A stretch of 64,000 nt of DNA from an uncultured Dysgonomonas sp. (GTDB lineage Bacteria > Bacteroidota > Bacteroidia > Bacteroidales > Dysgonomonadaceae). Position numbers and translations under genes: made by a program. This document shows positions 44,206 through 54,130 of the stretch, in pieces. A model generated the notes under the pieces. The model ran no database searches. It saw only the letters and a list, made by a program, of their open reading frames with translations, and was not told the origin of the DNA. The stretch lies in assembly GCF_900079725.1 (NCBI RefSeq), contig NZ_LT599032.1, positions 3,148,155 to 3,212,154 of the forward strand, read 5' to 3'. Every line of letters begins with the position of its first letter. The stretch's first letter is position 1.

Positions 44206-47031
44206 TCAGCGTGTCACTTCGTCTATCAGATAAAAAATAGATTTAAAATTGATGTCGCTGTATTCACTCATTCCTATCTCGCAGGTGCGGCTGGTAGAAT
44301 ACCCGTCTTTGCAGTCGGCAGGAACCTGTTCGGACAGATGCCTTAATCCGTGCTTGTTCAGTTCGGGATAAGTAAAGCCCCTGTCTCCGGCAAATCCGCA
44401 GCAGTTACTTTCTACAAAGGCAACCTCTTTCGAGCACATTTTAGCAAGTTGTAGCAACTTTTGTTCCATCCCGATTTTCTTAACAGAGCAAACCGGAAAT
44501 ACAGTTACTACTTCCCGTGGGTTATTGACTTGTAGCTTAGGCATTACAAAGTCGATCATAAACTCTATAGGGTCGTATATCTTCAGGTCTTTATTCGTAT
44601 AGGCCTCATGGAAAGTATAGAAACACGGGCTCATATCAAATAGCACGGGGTATTTACCTCCCTCAGACGCTTTATATAATGCGTCTTCCAGTTCCTTCGA
44701 TTTACGTGAGCCTTCCTCTTTCAGCCCTTTACTGCTAAATGCCATGCCACAGCACAGATGGTTGATGCCTTCGGGATAGATAATGGTAAAGCCTGCGCGC
44801 TGGAGTAGCTCTTTGGTCTTTTGAGTAAGTTCCACATCTCCTTTTTCATAACCGTTCGATTTGCCCATCGAGCGATTGATGCAGGACGGAAAATAAACGA
44901 CTTTATCGGCTTGTCCCTCGTTGACTACAGAGTCTTTTATCTTGTGTGCGCCCCTTGGCATATCCTTGTTCCATTTTGGAATGTTCTTTAATGATGCGGT
45001 TCTCATTGCTGATGCGATACCTCCCATCAGTGTATCTCCCAATATGGTGTGGAAAGCATGTACGAAGTTGAGTCCGCCCCGCATCAGAGAAGTCGTTCCT
45101 GCCATGCGATTACCTATATATGAAGCGACACTTTTGGCTGTATCCGAAGCCTCGTTATGTCGCAGGTCTTTTACGAACTTACCCGTATCTATCTTTACAG
45201 GACATATCAGCCCGCAAAGGCCATCGGTTGCGCAGGTTTCGTCCGAATAATATTTTGCGTCATGCAGCATTTGTTTCAGCCGTGCCGGATTCTCTCCTTG
45301 TGTTTTTAGTCTTGATATTTCACGGGCAATGACGATACGCTGGCGAGGCGATAAGGTCAGGCCTTCCGAGACACAATTCGGTTCGCAGAAACCGCACTCC
45401 ATACACTTGTCTACGATTTCATTTACGGCAGGTAACGGTTTCAGGTTCTCGAGATGTATCTTCGGATTCTCATTGATTACCACGCCTGGGTTGATAAGGT
45501 GGTAAGGGTCGAATATCTTCTTTATGCGGAGCATTATCCTGTAGGCAGCTTCGCCCCATTCTTTCTCCACAAAAGGAGCCATATTGCGGCCTGTTCCATG
45601 CTCGGCCTTGAGTGAACCGTCAAACTTGTTGACAACGATATCCGCAAGTTCGTCCATCATATCTGCATAGCGTTGTACTTCGCTCGGTGTGCTGAAATCC
45701 TGTGAGAAATTCAGGTGCAGATTGCCTTCCAGCGCATGTCCGAAAAGTACTGCGTCATGGTATTCATATTTTTTGAACAGGGCTTTCAGGGCAATACATG
45801 CTTCCGCGAGACGGGGTACAGGAAAAGCGACGTCCTCTATGATGCAGGTTGTCCCTGTTTTGCGCAGGCCGCCGACAGAAGAAAGCAGACCTTTGCGGGC
45901 TTTCCAGTTGAAATTATATTCTTTCGGGTCGGAAGTAAATCTGTATGGTTGTATGGTGGGGATCGTTTCTACAGCCTTTCGCACAGCGGTTTCTCGGGCA
46001 TCCATATCCGCTTTTTCGTTCGCCTGTATTTCTACCAGCAGCACGCAAGCGGTTTCGGGCATTGTACGGAAATAGTCGGGGGCATCAGGATCGTCTTCTA
46101 CTGATCGGATACTGTCTCTGTCCAGTAATTCAACTGCTGAAACAGGACTTTCACGCAGAAGCGGAACAGCTTCACATGCCAGTTCGATGGTTTCGAATAT
46201 CATCAGGGCACAAGCCTTGTATTTCTCGTCGGTAACGGTATGATAGGTGATGTCGGATATAAAGGCGAGTGTCCCTTCCGAGCCTATCATCAGGTGTTTG
46301 ATGATATCGAAAGGGTCTTGGTAGTCTACCAGAGCGTTAATGCTGTAGCCGGTTGTATTTTTAATTTTGAATTTACGCCTGATGCGTTCGTCTAAAACAG
46401 TGTCAGACTTAATATCGTCCCTTAATTGTTCTATTTCCTTTATTATGTCGGGGTGTTTTGCATTGAATGCTTTTTTACTTTCCTCGTCGGATGTATCGAG
46501 AATGGTGCCATCGTAGAGTACGATACGGATATCAGCAATTGTTTTATATGAGTTCTGAGCTGTGCCGCAACACATCCCGCTGGCATTATTGGCGGCTATT
46601 CCACCAATCATGGCTGCATTTATCGATGCTGGATCAGGACCGATTTTCCGACCGAACGGTTGCAGGTAGATGTTAGCCCTGGCGCCTGTGATCCCCGGTT
46701 GCAGCCTGATTTTCATGCCATCATCGTCCAGAATGGTATATTTACGCCATTCGTGAGTTGCTACCATGAGTACTGAGTCGGAAATTGCTTGTCCCGAAAG
46801 GCTTGTACCTGCTGCCCGGTATGTTACGGGAAGATTCAAACGTCCGGTTTGGCGGATTACCTCTACGGCTTCCTCTTCTGTATGTACTTGTACTACTATT
46901 TTCGGAATCAGCCGGTAAAAGCTGGCGTCAGTTCCGTAAGCTAATAATTGCAACGGATTTGTAATAATGCGTTTGGCCGGAATTGTTTTCGACAATTCGT
47001 CTTTTAATTGCTGATAATTAGCAGGTAGCAT
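44206..47031 (-). CDS. FAD-binding and Fe-S oxidoreductase (D-lactate/glycolate dehydrogenase-like)
   Basis: 941 residues, a fusion seen in many Bacteroidota. Domain order: FAD_binding_4 (about 35-175; YRAAGTSLSGQAISDSVLMV, GGIAANNASGMCCGTAQNSY), FAD-linked oxidase C-terminal (about 290-530), two 4Fe-4S clusters (CMECGFCEPNCVSEGLTLSP; CATDGLCGLICPVK), and paired CCG heterodisulfide-reductase domains (HLCCGMAFSSKG; ESNCCGFAGDRGF). It oxidises a 2-hydroxy acid, feeding electrons to quinone or another acceptor. D-lactate is the commonest substrate of this type, but that is inference. Confidence 0.93.
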   Translation of the reverse strand: MLPANYQQLKDELSKTIPAKRIITNPLQLLAYGTDASFYRLIPKIVVQVHTEEEAVEVIRQTGRLNLPVTYRAAGTSLSGQAISDSVLMVATHEWRKYTILDDDGMKIRLQPGITGARANIYLQPFGRKIGPDPASINAAMIGGIAANNASGMCCGTAQNSYKTIADIRIVLYDGTILDTSDEESKKAFNAKHPDIIKEIEQLRDDIKSDTVLDERIRRKFKIKNTTGYSINALVDYQDPFDIIKHLMIGSEGTLAFISDITYHTVTDEKYKACALMIFETIELACEAVPLLRESPVSAVELLDRDSIRSVEDDPDAPDYFRTMPETACVLLVEIQANEKADMDARETAVRKAVETIPTIQPYRFTSDPKEYNFNWKARKGLLSSVGGLRKTGTTCIIEDVAFPVPRLAEACIALKALFKKYEYHDAVLFGHALEGNLHLNFSQDFSTPSEVQRYADMMDELADIVVNKFDGSLKAEHGTGRNMAPFVEKEWGEAAYRIMLRIKKIFDPYHLINPGVVINENPKIHLENLKPLPAVNEIVDKCMECGFCEPNCVSEGLTLSPRQRIVIAREISRLKTQGENPARLKQMLHDAKYYSDETCATDGLCGLICPVKIDTGKFVKDLRHNEASDTAKSVASYIGNRMAGTTSLMRGGLNFVHAFHTILGDTLMGGIASAMRTASLKNIPKWNKDMPRGAHKIKDSVVNEGQADKVVYFPSCINRSMGKSNGYEKGDVELTQKTKELLQRAGFTIIYPEGINHLCCGMAFSSKGLKEEGSRKSKELEDALYKASEGGKYPVLFDMSPCFYTFHEAYTNKDLKIYDPIEFMIDFVMPKLQVNNPREVVTVFPVCSVKKIGMEQKLLQLAKMCSKEVAFVESNCCGFAGDRGFTYPELNKHGLRHLSEQVPADCKDGYSTSRTCEIGMSEYSDINFKSIFYLIDEVTR

Positions 47032-47324
47032 GGCAATAGTTCTTTAGTTGATTGGAAATAAACAGTTTGAAATAAAACAGATGCAAGTTATAAAACATAT
47101 TTGAGAAATCGGTGCTAATAGCGGGTGGATAATAGGGTCTCTGGCAAAAATACTTTAGAAAACAAAAACAAAGTTGTATGAAACTGAATTGACTTTATCT
47201 AATATAGTAAATGTGATAATAAGTTTTATGTAAAAGGTTCAATTTCATTAGTCATTTTCTCGCAATGGCATAATTCAAATAAATTTGATTCTGCCTTCAT
47301 TGCTTAACGAAAATGTTCGTTTTT
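47032..47324. other. AT-rich spacer
   Basis: Upstream region of the FAD/Fe-S oxidoreductase. AT-rich with no open frame, recognisable RNA gene or strong hairpin. The oxidoreductase promoter presumably lies here. Confidence 0.4.
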
Positions 47325-47800
47325 TTTTCAACTACGCGCAATCGAAGATTGCTTGTGTTCCTTTTGCCCAAAGCCGCAAAAGGAACCAAAAACGCTTTAG
47401 CGCCCCGCTTCAACGTCCGACCCATAACGGGCTCAAAGTCTAAACAAAAAAACTCGCTCCAGAATTTGTATAATACGAATCAACAGATAAGCTCAAACAC
47501 GTTTTTGTTTTTAACGTCTTTTTCTCCCTATGGGTACCCCGAACTTTAAGCTAACGGCGCCAGCTGACGCACGACAAGGCTTGGTGAGGCGTCAGCCCTC
47601 CGTGCATATGTTCCCTAGGCGGGGCACCCAATCCGTAGGCGTAGGCGAAGAGCAAAATAGGGTAGCTGCTATAGATATCTGATTGTGATACAAATGCCTA
47701 TTCCAGTATTATTTTGCTCCGTCGTAGCTTCGGTTTTGGGTCGCCGGGGGACGAAGCACTAGCTTTTTGGTTCGTTTTGGGCAATGCCAAAATGAACAAT
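47325..47800 (-). repeat. Structured element R2 (copy 2 of 2), possible ncRNA
   Basis: Inverted, diverged copy of the 6511-6965 element. In the minus direction it begins with TTTTGGCATTGCCCAAAA and ends with the hairpins GTTCCTTTTGC / GCAAAAGGAAC (47357-47386, loop GGCTTTGG on the minus strand) and GCAAT CTTCG ATTGC (47338-47352). Relative to copy 1, pair 11 of the first stem is C-G instead of G-C, and pair 2 of the second is C-G instead of G-C, so both arms changed together. Linkers between conserved blocks have diverged almost completely. No shared open frame. Confidence 0.6.
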
Positions 47801-47969
47801 TAGATGAAACGAAGTGGAGACTAAAAGATCGAACATATAACTTATATACACTTCGTTTCTGTGATTATTATTTCAATTACTGATTGGAATAAATGATGAA
47901 TGGCTGTTTAAAAAAATACAAAACCTATAAATTCCACCTTATTAGTTCTTTAAATACAAGAAAAAAGAC

Positions 47970-47977
47970 TAATTTTG
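47970..47977 (+). promoter_or_regulatory. Probable eno promoter -7 box, separated from eno by a MITE
   Basis: TAATTTTG (TAnnTTTG), with TTCTTT (47946-47951) as a weak -33. It lies only 14 bases before the inserted 191-bp element and 256 bases before the eno ATG. No equally good box lies between the insertion and the gene. Confidence 0.5.
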
Positions 47978-47991
47978 TGGGTCAAATTTAA

Positions 47992-48182
47992 GAGCCTGTT
48001 TAAATTTTAGCGAAAATTTTTCCGAGGGCTCTTTTATCTAAATCTTAGCTACTTTTTGTATTCCTTTGAGCGTCTTTTTTTACTTTTTTTTGATTTAGCC
48101 CGCTAAATCCGCAAGTAAAAATCAAAAAATCCATCTCAAAATAATTATAAAAAAAGTTCAGTTATAAATTTTAAACAGACTC
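47992..48182. mobile_element. MITE, 191 bp, with TAA target duplication
   Basis: Starts GAGCCTGTTTAAATTT and ends AAATTTTAAACAGACTC: inverted ends with one mismatch and one indel over about 17 bp. It is bounded on both sides by TAA (47989-47991 and 48183-48185), a 3-bp target-site duplication of the kind made by IS5-family (IS1031-like) transposases. No open frame, so a non-autonomous derivative. The interior is AT-rich, with T runs on the plus strand. Confidence 0.75.
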
Positions 48183-48185
48183 TAA

Positions 48186-49529
<1,344 letters not shown>

Positions 49530-49550
49530 GAAGTCAATTCTTAATATTAT

Positions 49551-49590
49551 AGAAAACCGATGTCTGAAAAGGCGTCGGTTTTTGATTTTT
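49551..49590 (+). terminator. Terminator of eno
   Basis: AAAACCGATG (49553-49562) pairs with CGTCGGTTTT (49573-49582), one wobble, ten-base loop, then TGATTTTTATACG. Confidence 0.85.
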
Positions 49591-49667
49591 ATACGAATCT
49601 GCATATATTTGTGCAAGCCTGCATGAAGGGGGCTGTCATAACTTTACCCGGCAGCTTATTTAAGCCT

Positions 49668-50696
49668 ATGAATCGGATCATTTTTATATTGCTTTTCTTA
49701 TTCTCTATTTCATCTATTAGCGTTTTTGCCCAGAACGATAAGGATACCCCACGCAATGGAGAAGGTATTCATTTATTCTTAAAGAGGAATAAGCGTACGA
49801 GTAGTGTGCAATACGAGCAGTTTTTGGAACTAAATAAAGGTAAATTCGGAAGAAATAACTCTCTTCTGAAAGGTGTTTCATATACACTCCCCCCATTATC
49901 CGGCAAGCTGAATCCGGAAACTCAGGATAAGCCCCTAGATAAACAAAATAGCAAGACAAAGACTAATGAACTTTTCGGAAACAAGTATCAGGAATATACA
50001 GTTAAATCGAATAAGCTGAAAGGTACCTGTTTCTATCTTTCGAGTGGACATGGTGGTCCTGATCCCGGTGCTATCGGGAAGGTAGATGGCTATGAGCTTC
50101 ACGAAGATGAATATGCCTATGATATAACCCTGCGACTTGCCCGCGCCCTACTCGAAGAAGGCGCTACCGTGCATATGATTATACAGGATGCGATGGATGG
50201 TATCCGGGACGAGAGATATCTTTCGAACAGTGATCGCGAAACCTGTATGGGTGACGTGATTCCACTCAATCAGGTGAAAAGATTACAGCAACGGAGTGAT
50301 AAGATAAACAGTCTGGCAAAAAGGACGAAAGAGAAATATAAAAGGGCTGTCTTTATCCATGTGGATAGCCGTAGTCAGAAACAGCAACTGGATGTCTTTT
50401 TTTACTGGGCACCTAAAAGCAGCGGTGGTAAAAAACTGGCAAATACAATGAGAACCACATTCGAAAGCCATTATGATAAGCATCAGCCAAGCCGGGGGTT
50501 TACAGGAACGGTCAGTGAGCGTAGTCTCTTTGTATTGGATAAAACGACTCCGGTGGGTATCTATGCGGAACTGGGTAATATTCAAAACAGTTTCGATCAG
50601 CGTAGATTTTTAGATCCGAATAACCGTCAGGCTTTGGCAAACTGGATGTGCCGTGGATTTATTACGGATTATGAGAACTGGAAGAAGGGGAAGTAA
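49668..50696 (+). CDS. N-acetylmuramoyl-L-alanine amidase (Amidase_3), exported
   Basis: 342 residues from ATG 49668, which begins the signal peptide MNRIIFILLFLFSISSISVF. The longer upstream frame would cover the eno terminator. After a 100-residue linker the zinc amidase domain shows its ligands: His in LSSGHGGPDPGAIG, Glu in GYELHEDEYAYDI, His in VFIHVDSRSQ and the catalytic Glu in GIYAELGNIQN. It cleaves the bond between muramic acid and the stem peptide. No LysM or SPOR domain is seen. Periplasmic, likely in cell separation or wall turnover. Confidence 0.9.
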   Translation: MNRIIFILLFLFSISSISVFAQNDKDTPRNGEGIHLFLKRNKRTSSVQYEQFLELNKGKFGRNNSLLKGVSYTLPPLSGKLNPETQDKPLDKQNSKTKTNELFGNKYQEYTVKSNKLKGTCFYLSSGHGGPDPGAIGKVDGYELHEDEYAYDITLRLARALLEEGATVHMIIQDAMDGIRDERYLSNSDRETCMGDVIPLNQVKRLQQRSDKINSLAKRTKEKYKRAVFIHVDSRSQKQQLDVFFYWAPKSSGGKKLANTMRTTFESHYDKHQPSRGFTGTVSERSLFVLDKTTPVGIYAELGNIQNSFDQRRFLDPNNRQALANWMCRGFITDYENWKKGK

Positions 50697-50749
50697 TTCT
50701 GTTTGTAAAAAAAATAACAAAACAAATCTTAATTTTTAAAAATATCCGT

Positions 50750-50757
50750 TATCTTTA
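50750..50757 (+). promoter_or_regulatory. Possible promoter of the lipoprotein gene, with a long leader
   Basis: TATCTTTA (one base off TAnnTTTG). The leader to the ATG at 50937 would be about 170 bases and includes a small hairpin (CCGGT ... ACCGG, about 50901-50921). Weak evidence. Confidence 0.3.
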
Positions 50758-50936
50758 CTATCGGTCGGATATCTTATAGCAGTGAGAAATCAGGCTCGTT
50801 TGATTGATTTAACGGAGAGGTGTTTGTAATGATAGTATTTATACCAGGATAAATTGTGACAATTTCCCTGCCTCCTCCATTGTGCAACCTTTACAAACGC
50901 CGGTTATGGGAATCACCGGTATAATACCTAAAAAAC

Positions 50937-52514
50937 ATGAACAGAAAAACGCTGAAACGGATTGTGGTCATGCTCGTGACATTAACCATTTTATATGGTT
51001 GTTCCTCCGATGACGACAGCCATGTTACCACTGAAAAGCCTGTAGAACCCCTGACGGTCAGCGGGGCAATGGACTGGTACAATGAAACTGTAGGCAGGCT
51101 GGAAAAGCAGAAAAGTACAACTGATAATTCTAAAGATATTTCGTACAAGCCATCCGGAAAGCTTGCCGAATTGTTTGCCGACGAACAATGGTATGCCGTA
51201 GAGTCACCATTGGATTTCGGAGACCGTAATCTGATGATTATGACCCCCGAAGTGAGTAATTATGCCGATACGAACGGCGATGACAACGTAAAGCAGGTGC
51301 TGAAACTGGTTGTGCTCAGAAACAAAGAGACCGGCGAAACGTTTAGCTTTATAATGGCTGTGGTACCCGAACTGGACTATATGCTGCGCAAAGGCGATGA
51401 ACTGGACAAAGCTACCTATCTGTCGCCCAATTCGGATCTCGATGGTTATGTATTCTTCTATACGTTGGACGGTGAGCTTATAAACGGCTGGCTGTACAAG
51501 GGGGGAAAAGTAACAGGAGGTATTAACTTTTCCGGAGAAGGGCCGAGGACAAAGATATTGAGAGCCATGTATATGGAAGTTAGAGTATGCGGATATTATG
51601 AGGTCGAATGCGGTGGAGGAGGAATCAAAGCCGACTGCTATAGTTATATTCAGGTTATATATGTAGACGACGGCATAGGAAATCCTTCTTCAGGGGGCGG
51701 AGTCAATAATAATGGAAATCCTCCTTCAGGTGGTGGTAGGCCGGGTTCCGGGTTGCCGATAAAGCCATTACCTATAGATGATTATGAGGGGGCGGAAAGA
51801 ATCCCTGAGACTCGTACCGATTGTGGCGAAAATTCTACACAGAATGCTAATGCAGCAGAGAACGCAATGAATAGCCCTGATGTGATGACGAGCTTAAACG
51901 CTCTCAGAGAGTATGCAAAAAACGATGAAAACGAATGGGGTATGCGGATTGATTTCGTGGATGGGAAACCCAAAGCTTATGCGTTGCACGAAGGTGGCAC
52001 GGGTTCTGTACCAATAAATTTCTTTGAAGATACTGCATATGATTTACATAGTCATCCTAATGAGACCAGGGAAGGGTATCACAATTATACGGGCTTTTCG
52101 ATGGGAGATATTCATGGTGCTTTACAAATAGGGGGCGAAGCCAGTTTTTATAACTATAAGGGTAGTATAGTTGTTGCCTACGATGGCAGCGAATACCTGC
52201 TGGCTATAAACGACCGCGTAAAAATACAGAAATTTTGGGGTAATGATGCAACCAAAGAATTGTTTAAGCCAGGTAAGAGTGCTTATTTCGAAGACTCAAA
52301 AATGGATGCTGATTATAGGAAGATAAGAAAGCAATTGGAAGATAATGTATTTTCCAGAGACAATGCGCATGATTATGCCATGTCTTATCTGTTAGACAAA
52401 TATAATACCGGATTAAAAATATCGAAGAAAGAAAAAGGTGAAAGTAGTTTTAAAGAACTGAAAACAGAAAAGAATAGTATAAAGAGTGATTATAAACCAA
52501 CAAAATGTCCATGA
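50937..52514 (+). CDS. Lipoprotein with C-terminal JAMM-like metallopeptidase motif (DUF4329-like)
   Basis: 525 residues. Lipobox ILYGC puts the lipidated Cys at 22, followed by an acidic SSDDD stretch that often marks surface-exposed lipoproteins in Bacteroidota. Residues ~35-220 are an N-terminal domain with KETGETFSFIMAVVPELDY and DLDGYVFFYTLDGELINGWL. A Gly/Pro/Asn-rich linker follows (about 245-280, SSGGGVNNNGNPPSGGG). The C-terminal part has E333 (NEWGMRI), H371-S-H373-P and S388-x2-D391, a JAMM/JAB-type zinc arrangement with a longer H-to-S spacing (14) than canonical. The tail is Lys-rich. Its stop overlaps the next start. A polymorphic effector is inferred. Confidence 0.75.
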   Translation: MNRKTLKRIVVMLVTLTILYGCSSDDDSHVTTEKPVEPLTVSGAMDWYNETVGRLEKQKSTTDNSKDISYKPSGKLAELFADEQWYAVESPLDFGDRNLMIMTPEVSNYADTNGDDNVKQVLKLVVLRNKETGETFSFIMAVVPELDYMLRKGDELDKATYLSPNSDLDGYVFFYTLDGELINGWLYKGGKVTGGINFSGEGPRTKILRAMYMEVRVCGYYEVECGGGGIKADCYSYIQVIYVDDGIGNPSSGGGVNNNGNPPSGGGRPGSGLPIKPLPIDDYEGAERIPETRTDCGENSTQNANAAENAMNSPDVMTSLNALREYAKNDENEWGMRIDFVDGKPKAYALHEGGTGSVPINFFEDTAYDLHSHPNETREGYHNYTGFSMGDIHGALQIGGEASFYNYKGSIVVAYDGSEYLLAINDRVKIQKFWGNDATKELFKPGKSAYFEDSKMDADYRKIRKQLEDNVFSRDNAHDYAMSYLLDKYNTGLKISKKEKGESSFKELKTEKNSIKSDYKPTKCP

Positions 52515-53047
52515 TTATGAAAAAGATAATTTTATTAATAGCATTTATTAGTATAAGCATATTAGGTAAAGCCCAGTGCAATTTACCTTATAAACCCTTA
52601 TCAGAGTTTAGTAAAGATACCACTGCTTTTATTATTTATAACTTTATGGATAGAAAAGATTGTTATAAGGGGAAAACATTAAAAGAAGTAACAATAGATT
52701 TGGGAATACCCGTTATAGACTATACACGAGCAGATATTGAACGAGGAAATTTATTTGGATATATATATATATATATATATGATGACTCTATTGTTAGAAA
52801 GTTATGGGATAGTAACAAAGATGATAATGCTATTAGAATTTTTTGGGAAACACCAATAAATGTTCGCCATCCGGATTACAAAAGGCTAATAGGTACTGAT
52901 TGGGATAAAGCATATGAATATATGAAAGACATGCAGATTAAGGAATTAGAGGTGCCAATTTCCCGTTACAGCAAATACTACGAAAAGTATAAAGAAAAAG
53001 AAACAAAGTCATACGACCCCAATAAAAGAAAAGAAGGAGTTTGGTAA
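52511..53047 (+). CDS. Small exported partner protein with an (AT)11 tract; candidate immunity protein
   Basis: About 178 residues. ATG 52511 overlaps the preceding TGA (ATGA), which argues for coupling. In-frame ATGs at 52505 and 52517 are alternatives, the latter starting the signal peptide MKKIILLIAFISISILGKAQ directly. The mature part is soluble and charged, with no family I recognise: EFSKDTTAFIIYNFMDRKDC, then KRLIGTDWDKAYEYMKDMQI, and a Lys/Tyr-rich C-terminus. Base composition is clearly more AT-rich than neighbours. Codons for YIYIYIY are a run of eleven AT dinucleotides (52759-52780). Periplasmic location matches a protector against the upstream gene's product. Confidence 0.7.
   Translation: MIMKKIILLIAFISISILGKAQCNLPYKPLSEFSKDTTAFIIYNFMDRKDCYKGKTLKEVTIDLGIPVIDYTRADIERGNLFGYIYIYIYDDSIVRKLWDSNKDDNAIRIFWETPINVRHPDYKRLIGTDWDKAYEYMKDMQIKELEVPISRYSKYYEKYKEKETKSYDPNKRKEGVW
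52759..52780 (+). repeat. Dinucleotide tract (AT)11 inside a coding sequence
   Basis: Twenty-two bases of uninterrupted AT repeats within the putative partner gene. Gain or loss of one unit would shift the frame about 85 codons into the gene. Confidence 0.95.
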
Positions 53048-53066
53048 ACTATTGTAATATTCATAG

Positions 53067-53088
53067 CAGGGGGGTATTCCTCTGCTAA
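53067..53088 (+). other. Small hairpin after the partner gene
   Basis: AGCAGGGG-GGTATT-CCTCTGCT, one wobble pair, 20 bases past the stop, without a strong T run. Weak terminator at most. Confidence 0.4.
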
Positions 53089-53102
53089 TTCTCCATTGAA
53101 TT

Positions 53103-53162
53103 ATGAAAAAGATTATAACATTGTTTTTATTGATAATAACTTTTTTAAGTGTGAAGTCTTGA
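53103..53162 (+). pseudogene. Truncated signal-peptide frame, remnant of an exported-protein gene
   Basis: ATG then 19 codons, reading MKKIITLFLLIITFLSVKS and a stop. It is a complete signal-peptide h-region with nothing behind it, resembling the start of the adjacent partner gene (MKKIILLIAF). The following 65 bases do not continue the protein in another frame that I can recognise. Probably a decayed second small exported gene. A tiny genuine peptide is the alternative. Confidence 0.45.
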
Positions 53163-53227
53163 TATAATTTGTCTTATAGTCCATTATAGGGCTTTAGTCA
53201 TCAATATAAACTCTATAAACAGAAAAA

Positions 53228-54130
53228 ATGAAACGAAAATTATTATTGTATTTTGTTATATCCATTTCATTTATAGCACAGGGATTTTCTCAGAAATTGG
53301 AAGTTACTTCCCGTTACGAAGACAGGAATGTTGTCTTCGATGCTACGTTCGATGGTACAGGCACCTATACACTTGTCCTGTCATTCTCGGAGTTACAGGG
53401 ATACAAAAGCCGTTCGGGCCGTCAGGCCATCATCAACATCCCCTCACCTTTTTCCGGTAATTCGATTTACAAGCTGACGGAGATAGATGGAGCCAGAACT
53501 TCTACCTATCGTTATTCTTATCAGTATTTTCAGGGAAAATATAATGCTAAACCGGATGAAAATTTTCCATACCTGCTTCCTGTAAAACCGGGAAATAATG
53601 TCCGGGTATTCTGGCTTGAAAATTTAGAAGTAAAACTCGGAAAGTCTGTTGCTGACAAGATTTTGGGTGCAACTTTCAGTTATACGGGAGTAGATACGGT
53701 GTATGCAATACGAAGCGGGCAGGTTGTAAGCGTAAAGAACGGCACACGCGACAGGATAATACCGGAGGCAGGAACAGTGTATTATGACGAAGCCTCCCAA
53801 AGTCTTATAGAGGTAGAGCATAAAGACGGAACTATTGCCCGGTATGTGTGTATGACGTCAGGAAAGAGCCTATTGGAAGAGGGCGACAGGATAATTGCCG
53901 GACAGCCGCTTGCTGTTTTTACACAAAAGGATGATAATCAAGAAATGAAAGTGGGAATACATCTTTTTCGTTTGGGGAAGAAATTCGAATATGAGGTGAT
54001 TATGCCGAAATATTATACCGATAGTGGACTGATACAACCTGAATACGGGAAAGAATATGTTGGTGCTTCTGCAAAGGAAATAGTGGAGAAGGAATTGACG
54101 AAAAAGGAGAAGAAAAATCTGAACTTGTAG
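53228..54130 (+). CDS. Exported LytM/M23-like protein, apparently catalytically degenerate
   Basis: 300 residues. Signal peptide LLLYFVISISFIAQGFSQ. N-terminal beta-sandwich (about 20-120). Residues ~150-260 follow the order of an M23 (LytM) barrel: VYAIRSGQVVSVKNG, LIEVEHKDGTIARYVCM, LLEEGDRIIAGQPLAVF and VGIHLFRLG. The usual metal ligands are not intact: no HxxxD before the first strand pair, and HxH is reduced to a single His in GIHLF. It may bind peptidoglycan or regulate an amidase, as EnvC-type dead LytM proteins do. Lys/Glu-rich end. Preceded by the effector-like pair. Confidence 0.72.
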   Translation: MKRKLLLYFVISISFIAQGFSQKLEVTSRYEDRNVVFDATFDGTGTYTLVLSFSELQGYKSRSGRQAIINIPSPFSGNSIYKLTEIDGARTSTYRYSYQYFQGKYNAKPDENFPYLLPVKPGNNVRVFWLENLEVKLGKSVADKILGATFSYTGVDTVYAIRSGQVVSVKNGTRDRIIPEAGTVYYDEASQSLIEVEHKDGTIARYVCMTSGKSLLEEGDRIIAGQPLAVFTQKDDNQEMKVGIHLFRLGKKFEYEVIMPKYYTDSGLIQPEYGKEYVGASAKEIVEKELTKKEKKNLNL

